A stretch of 64,000 nucleotides of DNA, from assembly GCA_037957365.1 (NCBI GenBank), contig JARHVA010001738.1, positions 643,001-707,000 of the forward strand. The letters are read 5' to 3'. The DNA comes from Torreya grandis. Taxonomy: Eukaryota > Streptophyta > Pinopsida > Cupressales > Taxaceae. Of this stretch, positions 1 through 10,839 are shown piece after piece. Each line of letters starts with the position of its first letter. Positions within the stretch are counted from its first letter, which is position 1. The notes below the pieces were generated by a model. That model searched no databases. It worked only from the letters and a program-made list of their open reading frames with translations, and was not told the DNA's origin. The translations under genes and the position numbers were made by a program.

Positions 1-1239
1 ATTGAGATTGTATTTTTATAATCTAGATGTTTTTATGATTTAAAATATTCATCTTAGGACTTGATGGGATAAATTCCCAGATTATACAATTATCTTATCC
101 TTTTGAGGCAAGGTTAATATCATTGTATAATTCCCTTCACCTTAAAAGGGGGATCATATAAGTGGGTAAATGTCATAGAGTCATTAATTTCACACTTTCA
201 TAGTTTTATATTTTAGTAGGGGAATGTCAAAAAGGCATGGCTTACACACTTATACCAGTTCTTAGTTTTAGATTATAGTGGGAGCATATTATAGAAGAAT
301 GTTATCCATACCTATAGTAGTTATCAATTTCATATTATAATTGGGGAATTTTATGGAAGCATGTTTTAAAAACCTATGCACGCTCTTAGTTTCATATTTT
401 AGTGGGGGAATGTCATGGGAACATGTCTTCCAGACTTTCAAATTTTTAAAATTGGCCAAATTAAATAGTTATATGATTCAAATACACACTTGTGGAAACA
501 TTATATACATTGGTACCATTGTTATACCCATGTTATACCCATGTTATACATGCATGTTCTATGAAAAGCACCATGTTTTAGATTTCAAATACTTGTATGG
601 ACATTAGCCTACACTAGGATGGATGTTTATGGATTGTTATTGAACCAATCTAATGTAGTAGTTGGTTCAATTTTTGGCAAGGTTGAGTTAAATACATCAC
701 TCAATATTTCCTATTTTATGGGACGGAGAGATTAAATCATCCACTCATACTAGATTTATTATGTGATTTGACTTGGATCACTCATGCTCACCAATTTATA
801 AGTATGCTTGGGTTACACAACTGAACTAATTTTAACTATTGGATGACTATGCACAATTTTTCCAAGGTTGGTGAATTTTGTCTTCCAATATCTATATATA
901 TTCACTTACAGGTTTTTTATATTGTCCTAATCTCAAATCCAAAGCTTCAAAATAAATCATCTCTTTAAATCAAAATTTGAAAAGAAAAGATGGTTGGATC
1001 AGTACACAGGTGTACTCCTAACCTTGCTCTCTTTACATTATATCATTTAAATTTAAGATTATATGCACTGAGTATATATTGTAACATGATCTTGGTTGTA
1101 GGTTAGTCACCATCAAAGTACTCACATGGGACTCATAATTTCAAGGTGTTTTATACACACCACATAAAACATTATTTTTTATTTTAACCTAAAAATTTCA
1201 TTATTATATTCAAGGGGTAAAATGTAAATATTAAATGTG
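1..1239. other. AT-rich flank left of element A, no gene
   Basis: No reading frame here resembles a known protein; the only longish frame (341-607, plus) runs through a minisatellite and looks accidental. CpG dinucleotides are very rare. The stretch is the genomic flank of element A, which starts at 1245. The only structure I see is the degenerate tandem repeat at 140-445. Confidence 0.6.
140..445. repeat. Degenerate ~62-bp minisatellite, about five copies
   Basis: Copies begin near 140, 201, 263, 326 and 387, a period of 61-63 bp. The recurring core is a variant of TAGTTTCATATTTTAGTGGG, followed by GGAATGTCATGG-like and CATG-cTTa-like segments. Copies diverge strongly from each other, so the array is old. 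It lies outside every transposon I can delimit. Confidence 0.6.
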
Positions 1240-1244
1240 AATTA
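1240..1244. repeat. Left target-site duplication of element A (AATTA)
   Basis: AATTA lies directly before the TGT start of the left LTR. The matching site after the right LTR (36968-36972) is AATGA, a 4-of-5 match. On its own this is weak evidence in AT-rich DNA, but it coincides with LTR ends defined independently by homology. Confidence 0.5.
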
Positions 1245-2139
1245 TGTGATCAAGGAATTTAACAAAGAGAGGAGGTTAAATCAAGTGTTAGTATATAAAA
1301 GCATGAAGTCAACACACTAACATACTAACATCTCTAAGCCTATATCTAAGGGGGAGCTTAATGAAAAAACAACAATTGAAACCCAACTAAAATGCAAAGA
1401 ATAATAATATTTACCTTTCTTGAGAGCTTCAAATGATTTCTTCATTTGACTTGCTTAGACTATGCATAAGTCTTCATCAATGAAATATGGATAATATCAT
1501 CTCCTCTATACACCATTGTTGAACGTTTGGCTTGATTGATGACTTGGCCCAATTTCAAAATTATAACACTACAATTTTAGCTTCATGAATCTATTCTTGT
1601 ATTATAACTCTACTTTGATTTAGCTCTCAAATGAAGAGTTATATGTTTGCTTTTATAGGCTTTCAAATCCCTTGGAATGGGTTAAATTTGACCATGGTTG
1701 TGTTTATTAAGCTTGGTTGAGTTTGGCATATTCCTAGAAGATTCTTTTAGATATTTTCCAAAAGTGACAACTCACAACCATGGTTGAGTTTGGCATATTC
1801 CTAGGATATTATTTTAGATAATATCCAAAAGTGACAACTCACAAATTTATGATGCTCTTGAAATACATTTTTAGTAATTCATTTATTATCTCATGGGTGA
1901 ACCCAACTAATATTTGAAATTGATTTTGATTAGGGTGTGTAAGTTAATTAATTCTTTATACGCATTTAGTCATTTATTTGATTTTGATTAATTCAATGTG
2001 TGTATTTACATTATTTAATTTATTTAATAGGCCAAATTGATTTAATGCAAGGTCATGAAGCTAAATTTGAGACTAATATAAATTCCTGGGCTAGATATTC
2101 AATGATTGGTAAGAATTGGTCTAAATTTAGGTGTTTACA
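1245..2139 (-). repeat. Element A left (3') LTR
   Basis: The copy starts TGTGATCAAGGAATT and ends GTGTTTACA, so it has TGT...ACA termini. It aligns along its length with 36075-36967, with scattered substitutions and a ~30-bp gap near the right end. It holds an internal tandem duplication around 1690-1850 of a block containing GAGTTTGGCATATTCCTA and AAAAGTGACAACTCACA. Confidence 0.75.
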
Positions 2140-2340
2140 GTTTGCCCTTATTTGGGAAGATATTGTAATTTTTAAGCATATTAATGTCTTTTCAAAGAAT
2201 AAAATGGTTCTTTATGCTTATTAATATAATGGTAATTATTGAAATATAGTTGTCCCTCGAGGGAGTGGTTGGCAGTGGGTCGACAAATGATCCCTCGAAA
2301 GAAAGAAGCAAAAGGAGGGGACCAAACAAATGAAGATGAT

Positions 2341-2610
2341 GGGGTAACAACATAATGATTTACCCAAAGTTGGGTAAAATCATTGAGAAATGCAAGTGGG
2401 ATTGTGTACAATGGTTTTCCCAAAGGTAGTTATAAGCATTCTACCTTGATTGTGGCAATGTGGTATGATAACATAATGATTTTCCCTAGTAGCAAATATA
2501 ATCACTGAGAAGATGGAGGTGCCCCAGTTAGGATAGACAAAAAAGAAAGTAAAATTGGTGATAACATAATGATTTACCCCATTAGATGATATAATCATTG
2601 AGAATTCATG
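2341..2610. repeat. Imperfect repeats with ACATAATGATTT motif
   Basis: Three blocks near 2350, 2470 and 2565 share AACATAATGATTT, each followed 30-60 bp later by a variant of ATAATCATTGAGAA. The two motifs are partly complementary (AATGATT/AATCATT), so each block could form a hairpin. Function unknown. Confidence 0.45.
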
Positions 2611-3659
2611 TGGGATATTGTATAGTGTTGATGTAGTATACCCTAATTATGAAAACATGATTGATGGTTAACGATTGATAAGTTGATATAGATGATAAAG
2701 ATGAATTGGGATAGCCTACTAGTAGGGAGATGCTCATCCAAACTAACAAAGATTGAAATTATTATTTTTATTTAATTACTATATTTTGGATATGATTAGG
2801 TATTAAATTAGGATTATTTTTGATGTCACTATCAAGGAAATGGTGATGCTACATTGATGTTATAAATTTCTCAAAGTTGATTTTTTCTATAGCATTTGAT
2901 GGTAGGCCTCATGATAGAACACCATGAGGGCTTGGCCAAAATATGCACAAGGACTGACTCTTGATATCTGATAGTCAATGGAAAATAATTACACCGATGA
3001 TAAAAACCATGATGAGAATGTATACATTTGAATATGGATAGATTCAAGAATAATATGTAAGGAATCACCTAATGAACACACATAGAATGAATCATGTCCA
3101 TAGTGATAAAAATAAACAAATAGGCACACAAAAAAACAAACAAATAAAATAGATAAACAAAGAAAAAAACAAACAAGATAAATAAAGAAATAAACAAGTG
3201 TTTGTCCATATGTTATTATAAACAACATGACAAACATTTCCCCTAGAAACTAGGTAATAACAAAACAAAAAAAAGATGGGGGAATAGAAGAAAAGGAAGG
3301 GGGTGGTCAAGCTATCTCCATATGCACTAGGCAAGTGGATATTACCTACATATTTCCATGGATATGATAATCTAAAAAAACTTTAGGCTAAATGTAGTTC
3401 TTCTAGGAAATGGGAAGATAATTATGATTGATAGAAAACATGATGGATGTGATAGAAGAATAGGGATGAATTTTCATAATGGAAATAACATAGGATAAAA
3501 AGCCAAAAAGGATGGGGAAATTATAGAATAAGTGATTTGTTTGTGACTTAGTGAGGATTCCTAGAATCCTTAAGGCAAAGAAGTGGTCAATGTTTTTGGA
3601 ATTTTCAAAGAATCTCAACTTAGTAGAGAATGATGAGACACTAAAATAGTCCAAACTCA

Positions 3660-3800
3660 CAAAATGGTAAGATCCTTATAACTTGAAGTGATGCTTTCAA
3701 AATGGTGAGAGCATGGTTGAAGTTACTAACAAAATAATGAGAGCATTATAACTTGAAATGATGTTCATAAAATAGTGAGAGCCTGGCTGAAAGGGGACTG
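3660..3800. repeat. Short direct repeats AAAATGGTGAGAGC / TATAACTTGAA.TGATG
   Basis: Within about 140 bp the motif AAAAT-rTGAGAGC occurs three times (near 3700, 3735 and 3775) and TATAACTTGAAATGATG-like sequence occurs twice (near 3678 and 3750). A related ACTTGAAATGGT motif appears near 4440. These look like decayed minisatellite units in the element A tail. Confidence 0.4.
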
Positions 3801-4479
3801 AACTAACCTCAACATGAATTAAACATGATCCACATAGTTCTAAAATGGTTTTAGTTTATAGTAGTTCACATCACAATAGAGGAATGTGACTAGTGTAGCA
3901 GCCAATTTAAAAAAAAATAGGCATAGTTGGTATGATGGCATAAGAATGGATAGGTGATATGTCAAGTCACAATAAACAAATATTACCCCTAGTTTACCCA
4001 TAGGTGGTTATATCTAGGATACAACTGATAGATCAATGATACCAATTTGCCACAACATGTGATATAATTAGTATCAAGACCGATGAACATAGATTTTCCC
4101 TAGTAAGTGATATAATTATGTTCTTATAAATAAACTTGATAAGAAAGGAATAAGAAATGAAGGATGCACCTACTAATACTTTTATCATATTGCTCTAAAG
4201 TACTGCCTCTATTTGAAATGCTTGAAATAACTGTTGAAACTAGTCTAACTCTATATGTTGAAAATGTGAAACCAATGGATCAACCAAGGTCAAATGGGCT
4301 AGGTTGATAGGATTCAAAGCATGTTAGGTCAAGTAGGAATGGAATGGTTGGATGGTCTACTTGGAATGCCAAAATGAGAGGATGGTATAACAAATAGTTT
4401 TATAATGGTATAAATAAGAATATTGATAATATGGTACAACTTGAAATGGTCCTTATAGATAATACATCAAGGTACTCAA

Positions 4480-5872
4480 GCATAGTACTGCTTGAGGTGA
4501 ATAATGTTCATTGTCTCATCAAGTTCATTGTCATCTAGTGTGGTGAGCCTGTATGCTCTAGCACCATATTCTATAGTGATGATGAAAGGACCCACCTTGT
4601 TGGGTTTGAAATTTCCTCTATGTTTCTTTTTAGCTATGGTATTCTTTTAGTTATATTTTAGGACAAGATCACCAAGTTCAAATGTTTATGTTTTACATGT
4701 TGATTGTATTGACCTTGAAGTCAATTCTGATAAGCCTATAGATTTTTCATAGCATCTATACATGTCTCATCAAGTAAATTTAGCTCTTTTAGGTGAGTTA
4801 ATTGATAGTCATTATCATCGAGAACATGTTTGAAAGATATTCATAATGAAGGTAGCTCAACCTCAATGGGAAGTATGGCTTTAGTGCCATAAACCAGTGA
4901 GTATGGAGTGACTCCTATGGGTGTGTAATGATTGGTATCATATTCCCAAAGGGCACAAAATATCTGAAGTTGCCAATCATGACCAACATCATTGACAATA
5001 TTTTTGAGAATGTTGGCAATGGTTTTATTTGATGCTTCAGCTTGGTGATTACCATGAGGGTAATACACTATTGAAAAGTGTTTTGTGATCTTGTATTTAA
5101 CACATAACTTATCAACATACTTATTCTTAAATGATCCTCCATTATCAGATATAATATAGGAAGAAATATCTTAGCAGTAGATGAGATGGTTAAAGATGAA
5201 TTTGGAAATTTGTTTTCTAGTCACGTAAAGGATGGGTATAGCTTCGACCCACTTAGTGAAATATTTATTGATTGTGAGAATGTGTTTATGGCCATTTTAT
5301 GAGGTGGGGTTTATCTTCCCAATGAGGTCAAGGCCCCGTGTATCAAATCACCATGGTGTCATCATTGGTTTGAAGGTCCTAGTAGGTGCATGAATAAAAT
5401 TAGCATGCCATTAACACTTGTCACATATATTGACATATGTAGCTATATATTCATCCATTATTAGCCAATAGTAACTAGTACATAATTAATTTTTGGATAG
5501 GACTACCCTTCTGGTGTGGGTTCCACATACTCCCTCATGAACTTCCCATAATGCTAGTATAGATTTTGTTGAAGGTAAATAATGAAGTAGATTTCCATCA
5601 AAACTATGGTGGTATAAGGTTGGTCTGAGTAGGGTGTAATATTGGGCATTATGGATGAAAGATTTGGTTTGTTTCTGGGATAAGTCTAGTGGGAGGATTT
5701 GTTCATGTAAATAGGCATATAGTTTTGAGTACCAATTAGAGCTGAGACCATTAATATCACATATCATTGCAATAGTTGAAGGTTTATGAGCTAGTACTAT
5801 TAGATTTTCTATAAGAAACTGATACTTACTATCTATGTCTACATGATGAATCAATGATCTAATGGTATCCAT
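4480..5872 (-). pseudogene. Element A integrase (degraded)
   Basis: Ty3-gypsy integrase, which would insert the cDNA into the genome. The N-terminal part (5486-5872) ends with the segment EVHEGVCGTH, the histidine side of the HHCC zinc finger. The core holds GLDLIG (first Asp), SDNGG (second Asp) and QAEASNK (Glu), so all three DDE residues are readable, but in frames broken by several stops. The block 4841-5068 is the longest open part of the core's end. The region below 4840 contains a KFQPNKVGPF-like C-terminal domain. It is followed by non-coding sequence up to the LTR. Clearly not functional as it stands. Confidence 0.8.
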
Positions 5873-5879
5873 GGAATAT

Positions 5880-6260
5880 ATTGTACTATTTATTGCTCTT
5901 GGTATATGCTCAAATTTAATGTCAATGATCTAGTGCTTGAGACTGTCAACCATTACCTTGTATGGAACCAGCTTGTCATCTTTAGATTGGAAGTGGTCTA
6001 TAACCTAATTAATGATTAACTAATAATCACCATAGATTGTTAGATGACATATGTTCCATTTTACTACCTATAAAATCCTTACAATGATTTATTCATATTC
6101 AATCATGTTATTGGTATAAGGAAAGTTGATTCTAAATGACTTGGGGATTAGATCCCCCTGAGGCATTATGAATAAAAGTCCCACCCCTAATCCATGTGTG
6201 GTAAATGATACATCAAAATATAGCTTCCAAAGATGCTCCTTAATATATGTTTCAATGATG
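5880..6260 (-). pseudogene. Element A second RNase H (Tat-type aRNH), downstream of RT-RNase H
   Basis: Reading leftward from 6250 the frame gives WKLYFDVSFTTHG, then TNNMIEYE, then IYGDY, then SKDDKLVPY. This is the pattern of the extra, archaeal/plant-type RNase H of Tat elements (FDG, NNxAEYE, GDS). The first Asp and the Glu are readable, and at least five stops interrupt the domain. It sits between the canonical RNase H and integrase, the placement I know for Tat elements, and unlike elements B and E in this window. Confidence 0.75.
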
Positions 6261-6289
6261 GTAATGATGGATTCATCAAAAAATCGGAA

Positions 6290-6790
6290 TGTTAATGGCT
6301 TTGTGTCTTCAAGAGGTGCTTCAGAAAGATGATCTGTGAGAACTTACCCCTTAATTGTTTTTTAGTTTACATACTCTATCTCAAACTCACTAAGTAACAT
6401 GATCCATTTGGCCATACAAAATTACAAATTTGTTTTGATAGTAGATACTTAAGTGGATCTACTTTGGAAACAATCATTGTCTAATTGTTCAACATGTAAT
6501 GGCATAGATTTTGTGTTGTGAAGACCATAGTGAGATAAGTTTTTTTGATGGGTGTATAGTTGTGCTCATACGTAACCAATGTATAGATTAGATAGTACAC
6601 TACATTATCTTTTCATTTTTCATCATGTTGAGATAAAAGTGCCCCAAAGAATTATCAATAGTAGAAAGATACAAAAAGAATGGTTTTCTTGGCATTAGAG
6701 GTAATAGAATTGGGGTATTTGTGAGATAGTCTTTTAGCTGCTAAAAAGATTTTTGAAAATCATTATCACAATGAAATGTGACACCTTTAT
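6290..6790 (-). pseudogene. Element A canonical RNase H (degraded)
   Basis: The frame from about 6740 reads FLYLSTIDNSLG, then LLSQHD, YEHNYTPIKK, NLCHYMLNN and SKVDPLKYLLSK. These match the RNase H/connection region joined to RT in Tat-lineage gypsy elements. The usual TDAS catalytic segment appears as STID, as I remember for this lineage, where this RNase H has lost active-site residues. Several stops and frame changes are present. Confidence 0.7.
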
Positions 6791-6869
6791 TTATTAGATG
6801 TGTAAATGGATGGAACTTATCTAATAATTGAGATATGAAGAATTAGATGGACTGAATCTTTCCCTACAA

Positions 6870-7800
6870 ATTGTGGAGTTACTTCAAATTATTCAGTGGT
6901 AGCATCTCTATTATGGCTCTTTAGGTGGATTAACTTCAATGCCCCTATGAGACATGGTGAACCCAAATAATTTTCCTTATGTAACTCCAAAAACACACTT
7001 CTTGGGGTTGAGCCTAACTCTATATTCTCATATTCACTCAAATATCCTCCTTATTATTACTAGATGGTCAGCCTTGGTTTTAGATTTGCCTAGTATGTCA
7101 TTGATGTAGTCTTCAATAGCGTCATGCATCATATCATTAGATATGATTGTCATAGCTATTTGATAAGTGGATCCTATGTTATCAAAGAGATATTAACTTG
7201 ATAATATAATCTTCCCCATGGATTGGTGAATGTTATTTTGTGTTGGTCTTCTAGTGCTATTCTGATTTGATTGTAATTTGAGAAACCATCCATTAGTGAA
7301 AGCATTTCATAACCTTCTATGAAGTTGACTATCATGTCAATGTTAGGTAGTGGAAATTCATCCTTAGGGTGTGCTTTGTTAATGTCACAAAAATAAATAT
7401 AGATTATGATTCCCTCCAATTTCTTATTGATAGGTACTACATTATAAATCCATTTAGAGTAGTCAATTGGTCTAATAAATCCTACATCTAAGAGTTTCTC
7501 CAATTCTTTATTCACTAATATAGTAATGTAAGGATGCATCTTTTTGTTTACTAGTTTGGCCTCAGAATTGACCACAAGGTAGTGTATAACTAAGGTGTGG
7601 TCCAAACCAAGCATGCCAGAATATGCCCAAGAAAATATATCTACAAACTCTCTCAGCAGATTTGTGAAGATTTCATGCTCTTTCTCAATAAGGGATGCAC
7701 CTAGCTTGATCCACTTTGGCTCATCTAGGGACCCGATGTTAACCTTTGTTGTATATTTGAATAGAAGAGTGGATATATCATCAAGGATGGTAATGATTTA
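6870..7800 (-). pseudogene. Element A reverse transcriptase (degraded)
   Basis: Would copy element RNA into cDNA. An open stretch from about 7780 to 7174 begins NIGSLDEPKWIKLGASL and continues through LLDVGFIRPIDYSKWIYNVV (fingers), then LSLMDGFSNYNQI (first catalytic Asp, DGFSGYNQI in relatives). After a stop at 7174 the frame continues with the second catalytic box, DYINDILGKSK, where relatives have YVDDMIVKS, so the first Asp of the pair is Asn. RLNPKKCVFGVT and the degraded GKLFGFTMSHRGIEV (LGHIVS in relatives) follow. These are Tat/Ogre signatures. Confidence 0.85.
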
Positions 7801-8852
7801 AATTGATTGGTAATATTAGAGTCCTCTATTAAGATTTGTTCTTTGACAAGATCTCTAAGACATGATGAATCAGAATCTCCTAATGGGAGATTAGGCCATG
7901 TGACAAAGATAGTTGGAAATTCTTGTATGACTTGATCAAAGGCTTCCCACCTTTCAATATTTAATTTGGACCCATTATCATGTTCATTTTTATCATCATC
8001 TTGAATGATTTGATCAAAATCCTATTGCTCTTTAGGCTGAACTTAGATCCATAGTGAGCTTCATCGTTGTTAGTTTCTTGCATGATTTTATCAAAATATT
8101 GATGTTATTCAATACTAAATTTGGAACCATAAACAAGTTCATCATTCATGGTCTCCTGGTTTATATATGAATAAGCTTGAACACCCCCATCTAGTGGTGC
8201 CTAAAATAGGTTTTCACTACTAGATTGGCCTTTATCTTTACTATTTTCCTAGTCAAAAAGTGCCTCAAATAGGTTTTCACTTTTAGACTTCAATGTTTTG
8301 TTTATTTTATTTTGGATAAGGGTGTTCAACCATTCTCCAAAATAGGCTTTAGGGTCTAATTTGATTGAGAATCCTAATTTCTTTTATCCCAATGGAACAC
8401 TATCTTGAAGGCCTAGAAAATCATAGAATGCTTCATCATTTTGAAACTCATCAATTGGTATGTGTGTCTCTTGTTGGTCTCAATCTATTATTTATGGATA
8501 ATATAATGGTAGGGAATTATTATGAGTGATGGGGTGAAGGGTGCAAATGGAGTGATTATCAAATAAGTTAATTTAGGGTAAGTCATAAAATAAGCTATGA
8601 TTAGACTCTACTTCATTGCTGACATCCTCATCATTAGTCCATGATGAAATTAGGAATGAGATACTTGGGGTTATTGTAATGATTAGTGAAATTATCATTA
8701 TAAAACCATGACTCATCTCTTTTGAGAGGCTCTTATTCTAGGCCATAAGCTAGTATGAAAATGGCTGGTCCTAGATTATAAGCATGGCCTTTCCCACTTC
8801 TTTGGTAGTGCATGTATGGCATATATTTAGGTCTTCCAAATGTTTTTGGGTT
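7800..8852 (-). other. Element A protease-RT linker, no conserved domain seen
   Basis: About 1 kb of minus-strand sequence between the protease region and RT. It is probably the former acidic linker of the polyprotein, because short frames read D/E/S-rich residues, but stops are frequent and I recognise no domain. A repeated phrase near 8200 and 8270 (AAATAGGTTTTCACT) shows a small internal duplication. Confidence 0.4.
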
Positions 8853-9537
8853 CTAAGGAAGCTTTACAATATGAAATGTATCATGATTCAAGTACTCTCT
8901 TGGGCCATTAGTTGAGATGGTAAAATGATGGGATAATTTAGGAGGTGGCATGTGACTGAGAGAATCAAGGGTATTAAGATTGATGTAGTTATATTTTAGT
9001 AATTTGAGTAGTATTTCCTTCCCATTATCTTGATTATTAGATAGATTCATGTTGAAATGGTAATTATAACTTTGAAAATTATCTTGTAAATGTTTATAAT
9101 GCTCATACAGATGTAAATCACTTCGAATGTTAACCTCCATCCTTGAATGGGATAACTTGATACATTGGTGCAATGTCAATGGGACTACATGGATCTCATG
9201 TAACCAAGGCCTACCTAGAAGCATATTATATGAAAAATTAAGATCTAACACATGGAAAAGGGTATTATGATTTAAGGGCCCAATGATAACTAGAAATCTA
9301 ATGGTGCCCTATGATTCATGCTCTTGATTGGTGTATGCTTTAATGGTGATTATTTCTACTTAGATATCCACCATTGCATACCTAAGAAGCTTGATGAGCT
9401 TGAGAGACACTATGTTCAAAAATGATCCATTGTCTATAAGAAAGTGTTTCACTTTGTGCTTCATTATATATACTTCGATGTATAATGGATTATTATGCAG
9501 TGGGCCAAGAGGTGACATATCACTTTGGTTGAATGTG
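8853..9537 (-). pseudogene. Element A protease, downstream copy of a tandem pair
   Basis: Retropepsin-like aspartic protease that would cut the Gag-Pol polyprotein. The active site reads IDNGSFLNI near 9430 (D-N-G where many retropepsins have D-S-G; relatives of this lineage often vary here). The open block 8853-9251 contains NMLLGRPWLHEIHVVP and LHQCIKLSHS, the lineage's conserved post-protease segment. This copy lies next to the RT side. An upstream copy of the same ~520 bp occupies 9538-10064. A stop separates the active-site part from the LLGRPW part. Confidence 0.75.
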
Positions 9538-10064
9538 AAATTTCCTTCCCCTTACCTTACTTATTAGATGGATTCATAATAAAATGGTAGTCATAAATTT
9601 GAAACTTAGCCTATAGATGTTTATAATGCTCATACAGATGAAAATCTCTTGGAATGTTAACCTCTATCTTTGAATGGGAGAACTTGATACATTGGTGTAA
9701 TGTCTATGGGAGTACATGGATCTCATGTAAACATCACCTACCCAAAAGCATATTATATGACAAATAAATATCTAACACATGGAAAAGGGTATTATGATTC
9801 AAGAGACCAATGATAAATATCAAGGTAATGGTGCCCTACGATTCACTCTCTTGATTGGTGCATGCTTTGATGGTGATTATTTTTTCTTGGAGATCCACTA
9901 TTGTATACCCAAGAAGCTTGATGAGATTGAGAGATACTATGTTCAAACCTGATCCATTGTCTATAAGGACATGTTTTACTTTGTGCTACATTATATATAC
10001 TTTAATGTATAATGGATTTTTATGCAATGGCCCAAGAGATGACATATCACTTTGGAGCTAAGTG
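9538..10064 (-). pseudogene. Element A protease, upstream duplicate
   Basis: This segment repeats 9011-9537 at an offset of about 527 bp. Shared landmarks include AACTTGATACATTGGTG, AAGCATATTATATGA and the complement of the active site. Its active site reads IDNGSGLNI, closer to the family pattern than the downstream copy (IDNGSFLNI). The LLGRPW-equivalent segment is changed. Two consecutive protease domains are not normal for a gypsy polyprotein, so this is either a duplication during decay or an unusual ancestral feature. Confidence 0.7.
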
Positions 10065-10839
10065 TCCAACCAAAGCTTGAAATTAGTTAGGGGATGTCAT
10101 TTGGAATAGTAGATTGGATAAAGTATCCATTTAAGATTTACTTTTGGATTTTTGATGTGCACAAAAAATCCAAAATGGATATTTGTGCTATCATTTTTTG
10201 TAATTGTTCCACTATATCAAATGTCTTTTCTTGAACAATGTTAAATGGATTATTTCAAGACCAAATGGTGGGTTGGATTATGGGTGAAGTGGTAGGTAAT
10301 TGTGGGCTTGGTATGGTAATTTTAGACCACTGAGTTATGATTGCATAATTAGGATTAAACACAAGACTATTATTGATAATTCATGATGGTGGAGGGGGGA
10401 TAGATTAGATAAGTCTTGGTCAGTGATGCACTTGAGTGTGGTCATGGGTGAATGATGACTTATCACTATAAGGTCCTAATGTGGGAATACCTACTTTCTA
10501 GTTCACCTGTGTATGGTCCCAAGTTAAATAAGGGTTACTAAAATGATTGTATTAGTTTGGTATGACTAGCAATGGTATTGTCTAGTTGAAATTTGGTCTA
10601 GGATTGATGGAAATGGTATTAACACTACTTCTTGAGATATGACCTACAACTAAGTTATAGTCATTTGCAATGGCATGGTAGATTTGTTGGTTGTGACCAC
10701 TATTATAGCCTTAGTTATATCTATTATTGTGTCTTTGTTGGTTCTACTACTAGTAATGCAAACTTGGCCTTTGTTGTTGATGTTGTTGTTATTTTGCTAG
10801 ATGATTGTTATGTTGAGGAAATGGGTTCTAATAGATACA

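Larger units (their letters stand above)
2140..4470. other. Element A region downstream of integrase, no gene recognised
   Basis: About 2.3 kb lies between the integrase C-terminus and the 3' LTR. Minus-strand frames here are short and I recognise no domain. It carries imperfect repeats (2341-2610 and 3660-3800) and an A-rich simple stretch (about 3108-3210). Next to the LTR the minus strand reads AAATAAGGGCAAAC, a mediocre candidate polypurine tract. Confidence 0.5.

Noticed and set aside
1245..2139. Solo LTRs of an unrelated family at 1245-2139 and 36075-36967
   Set aside because: Considered, but the primer-site-like sequence beside the right copy, internal genes on the matching strand and near-matching flanks favour a single nested element; not fully excluded.
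2989..3334. Minus-strand frames rich in Phe, Leu and Cys that look like membrane proteins
   Set aside because: They are translations of an A-rich plus-strand simple sequence (AAACAAACAAAT type); hydrophobicity is an artefact of poly-T codons.
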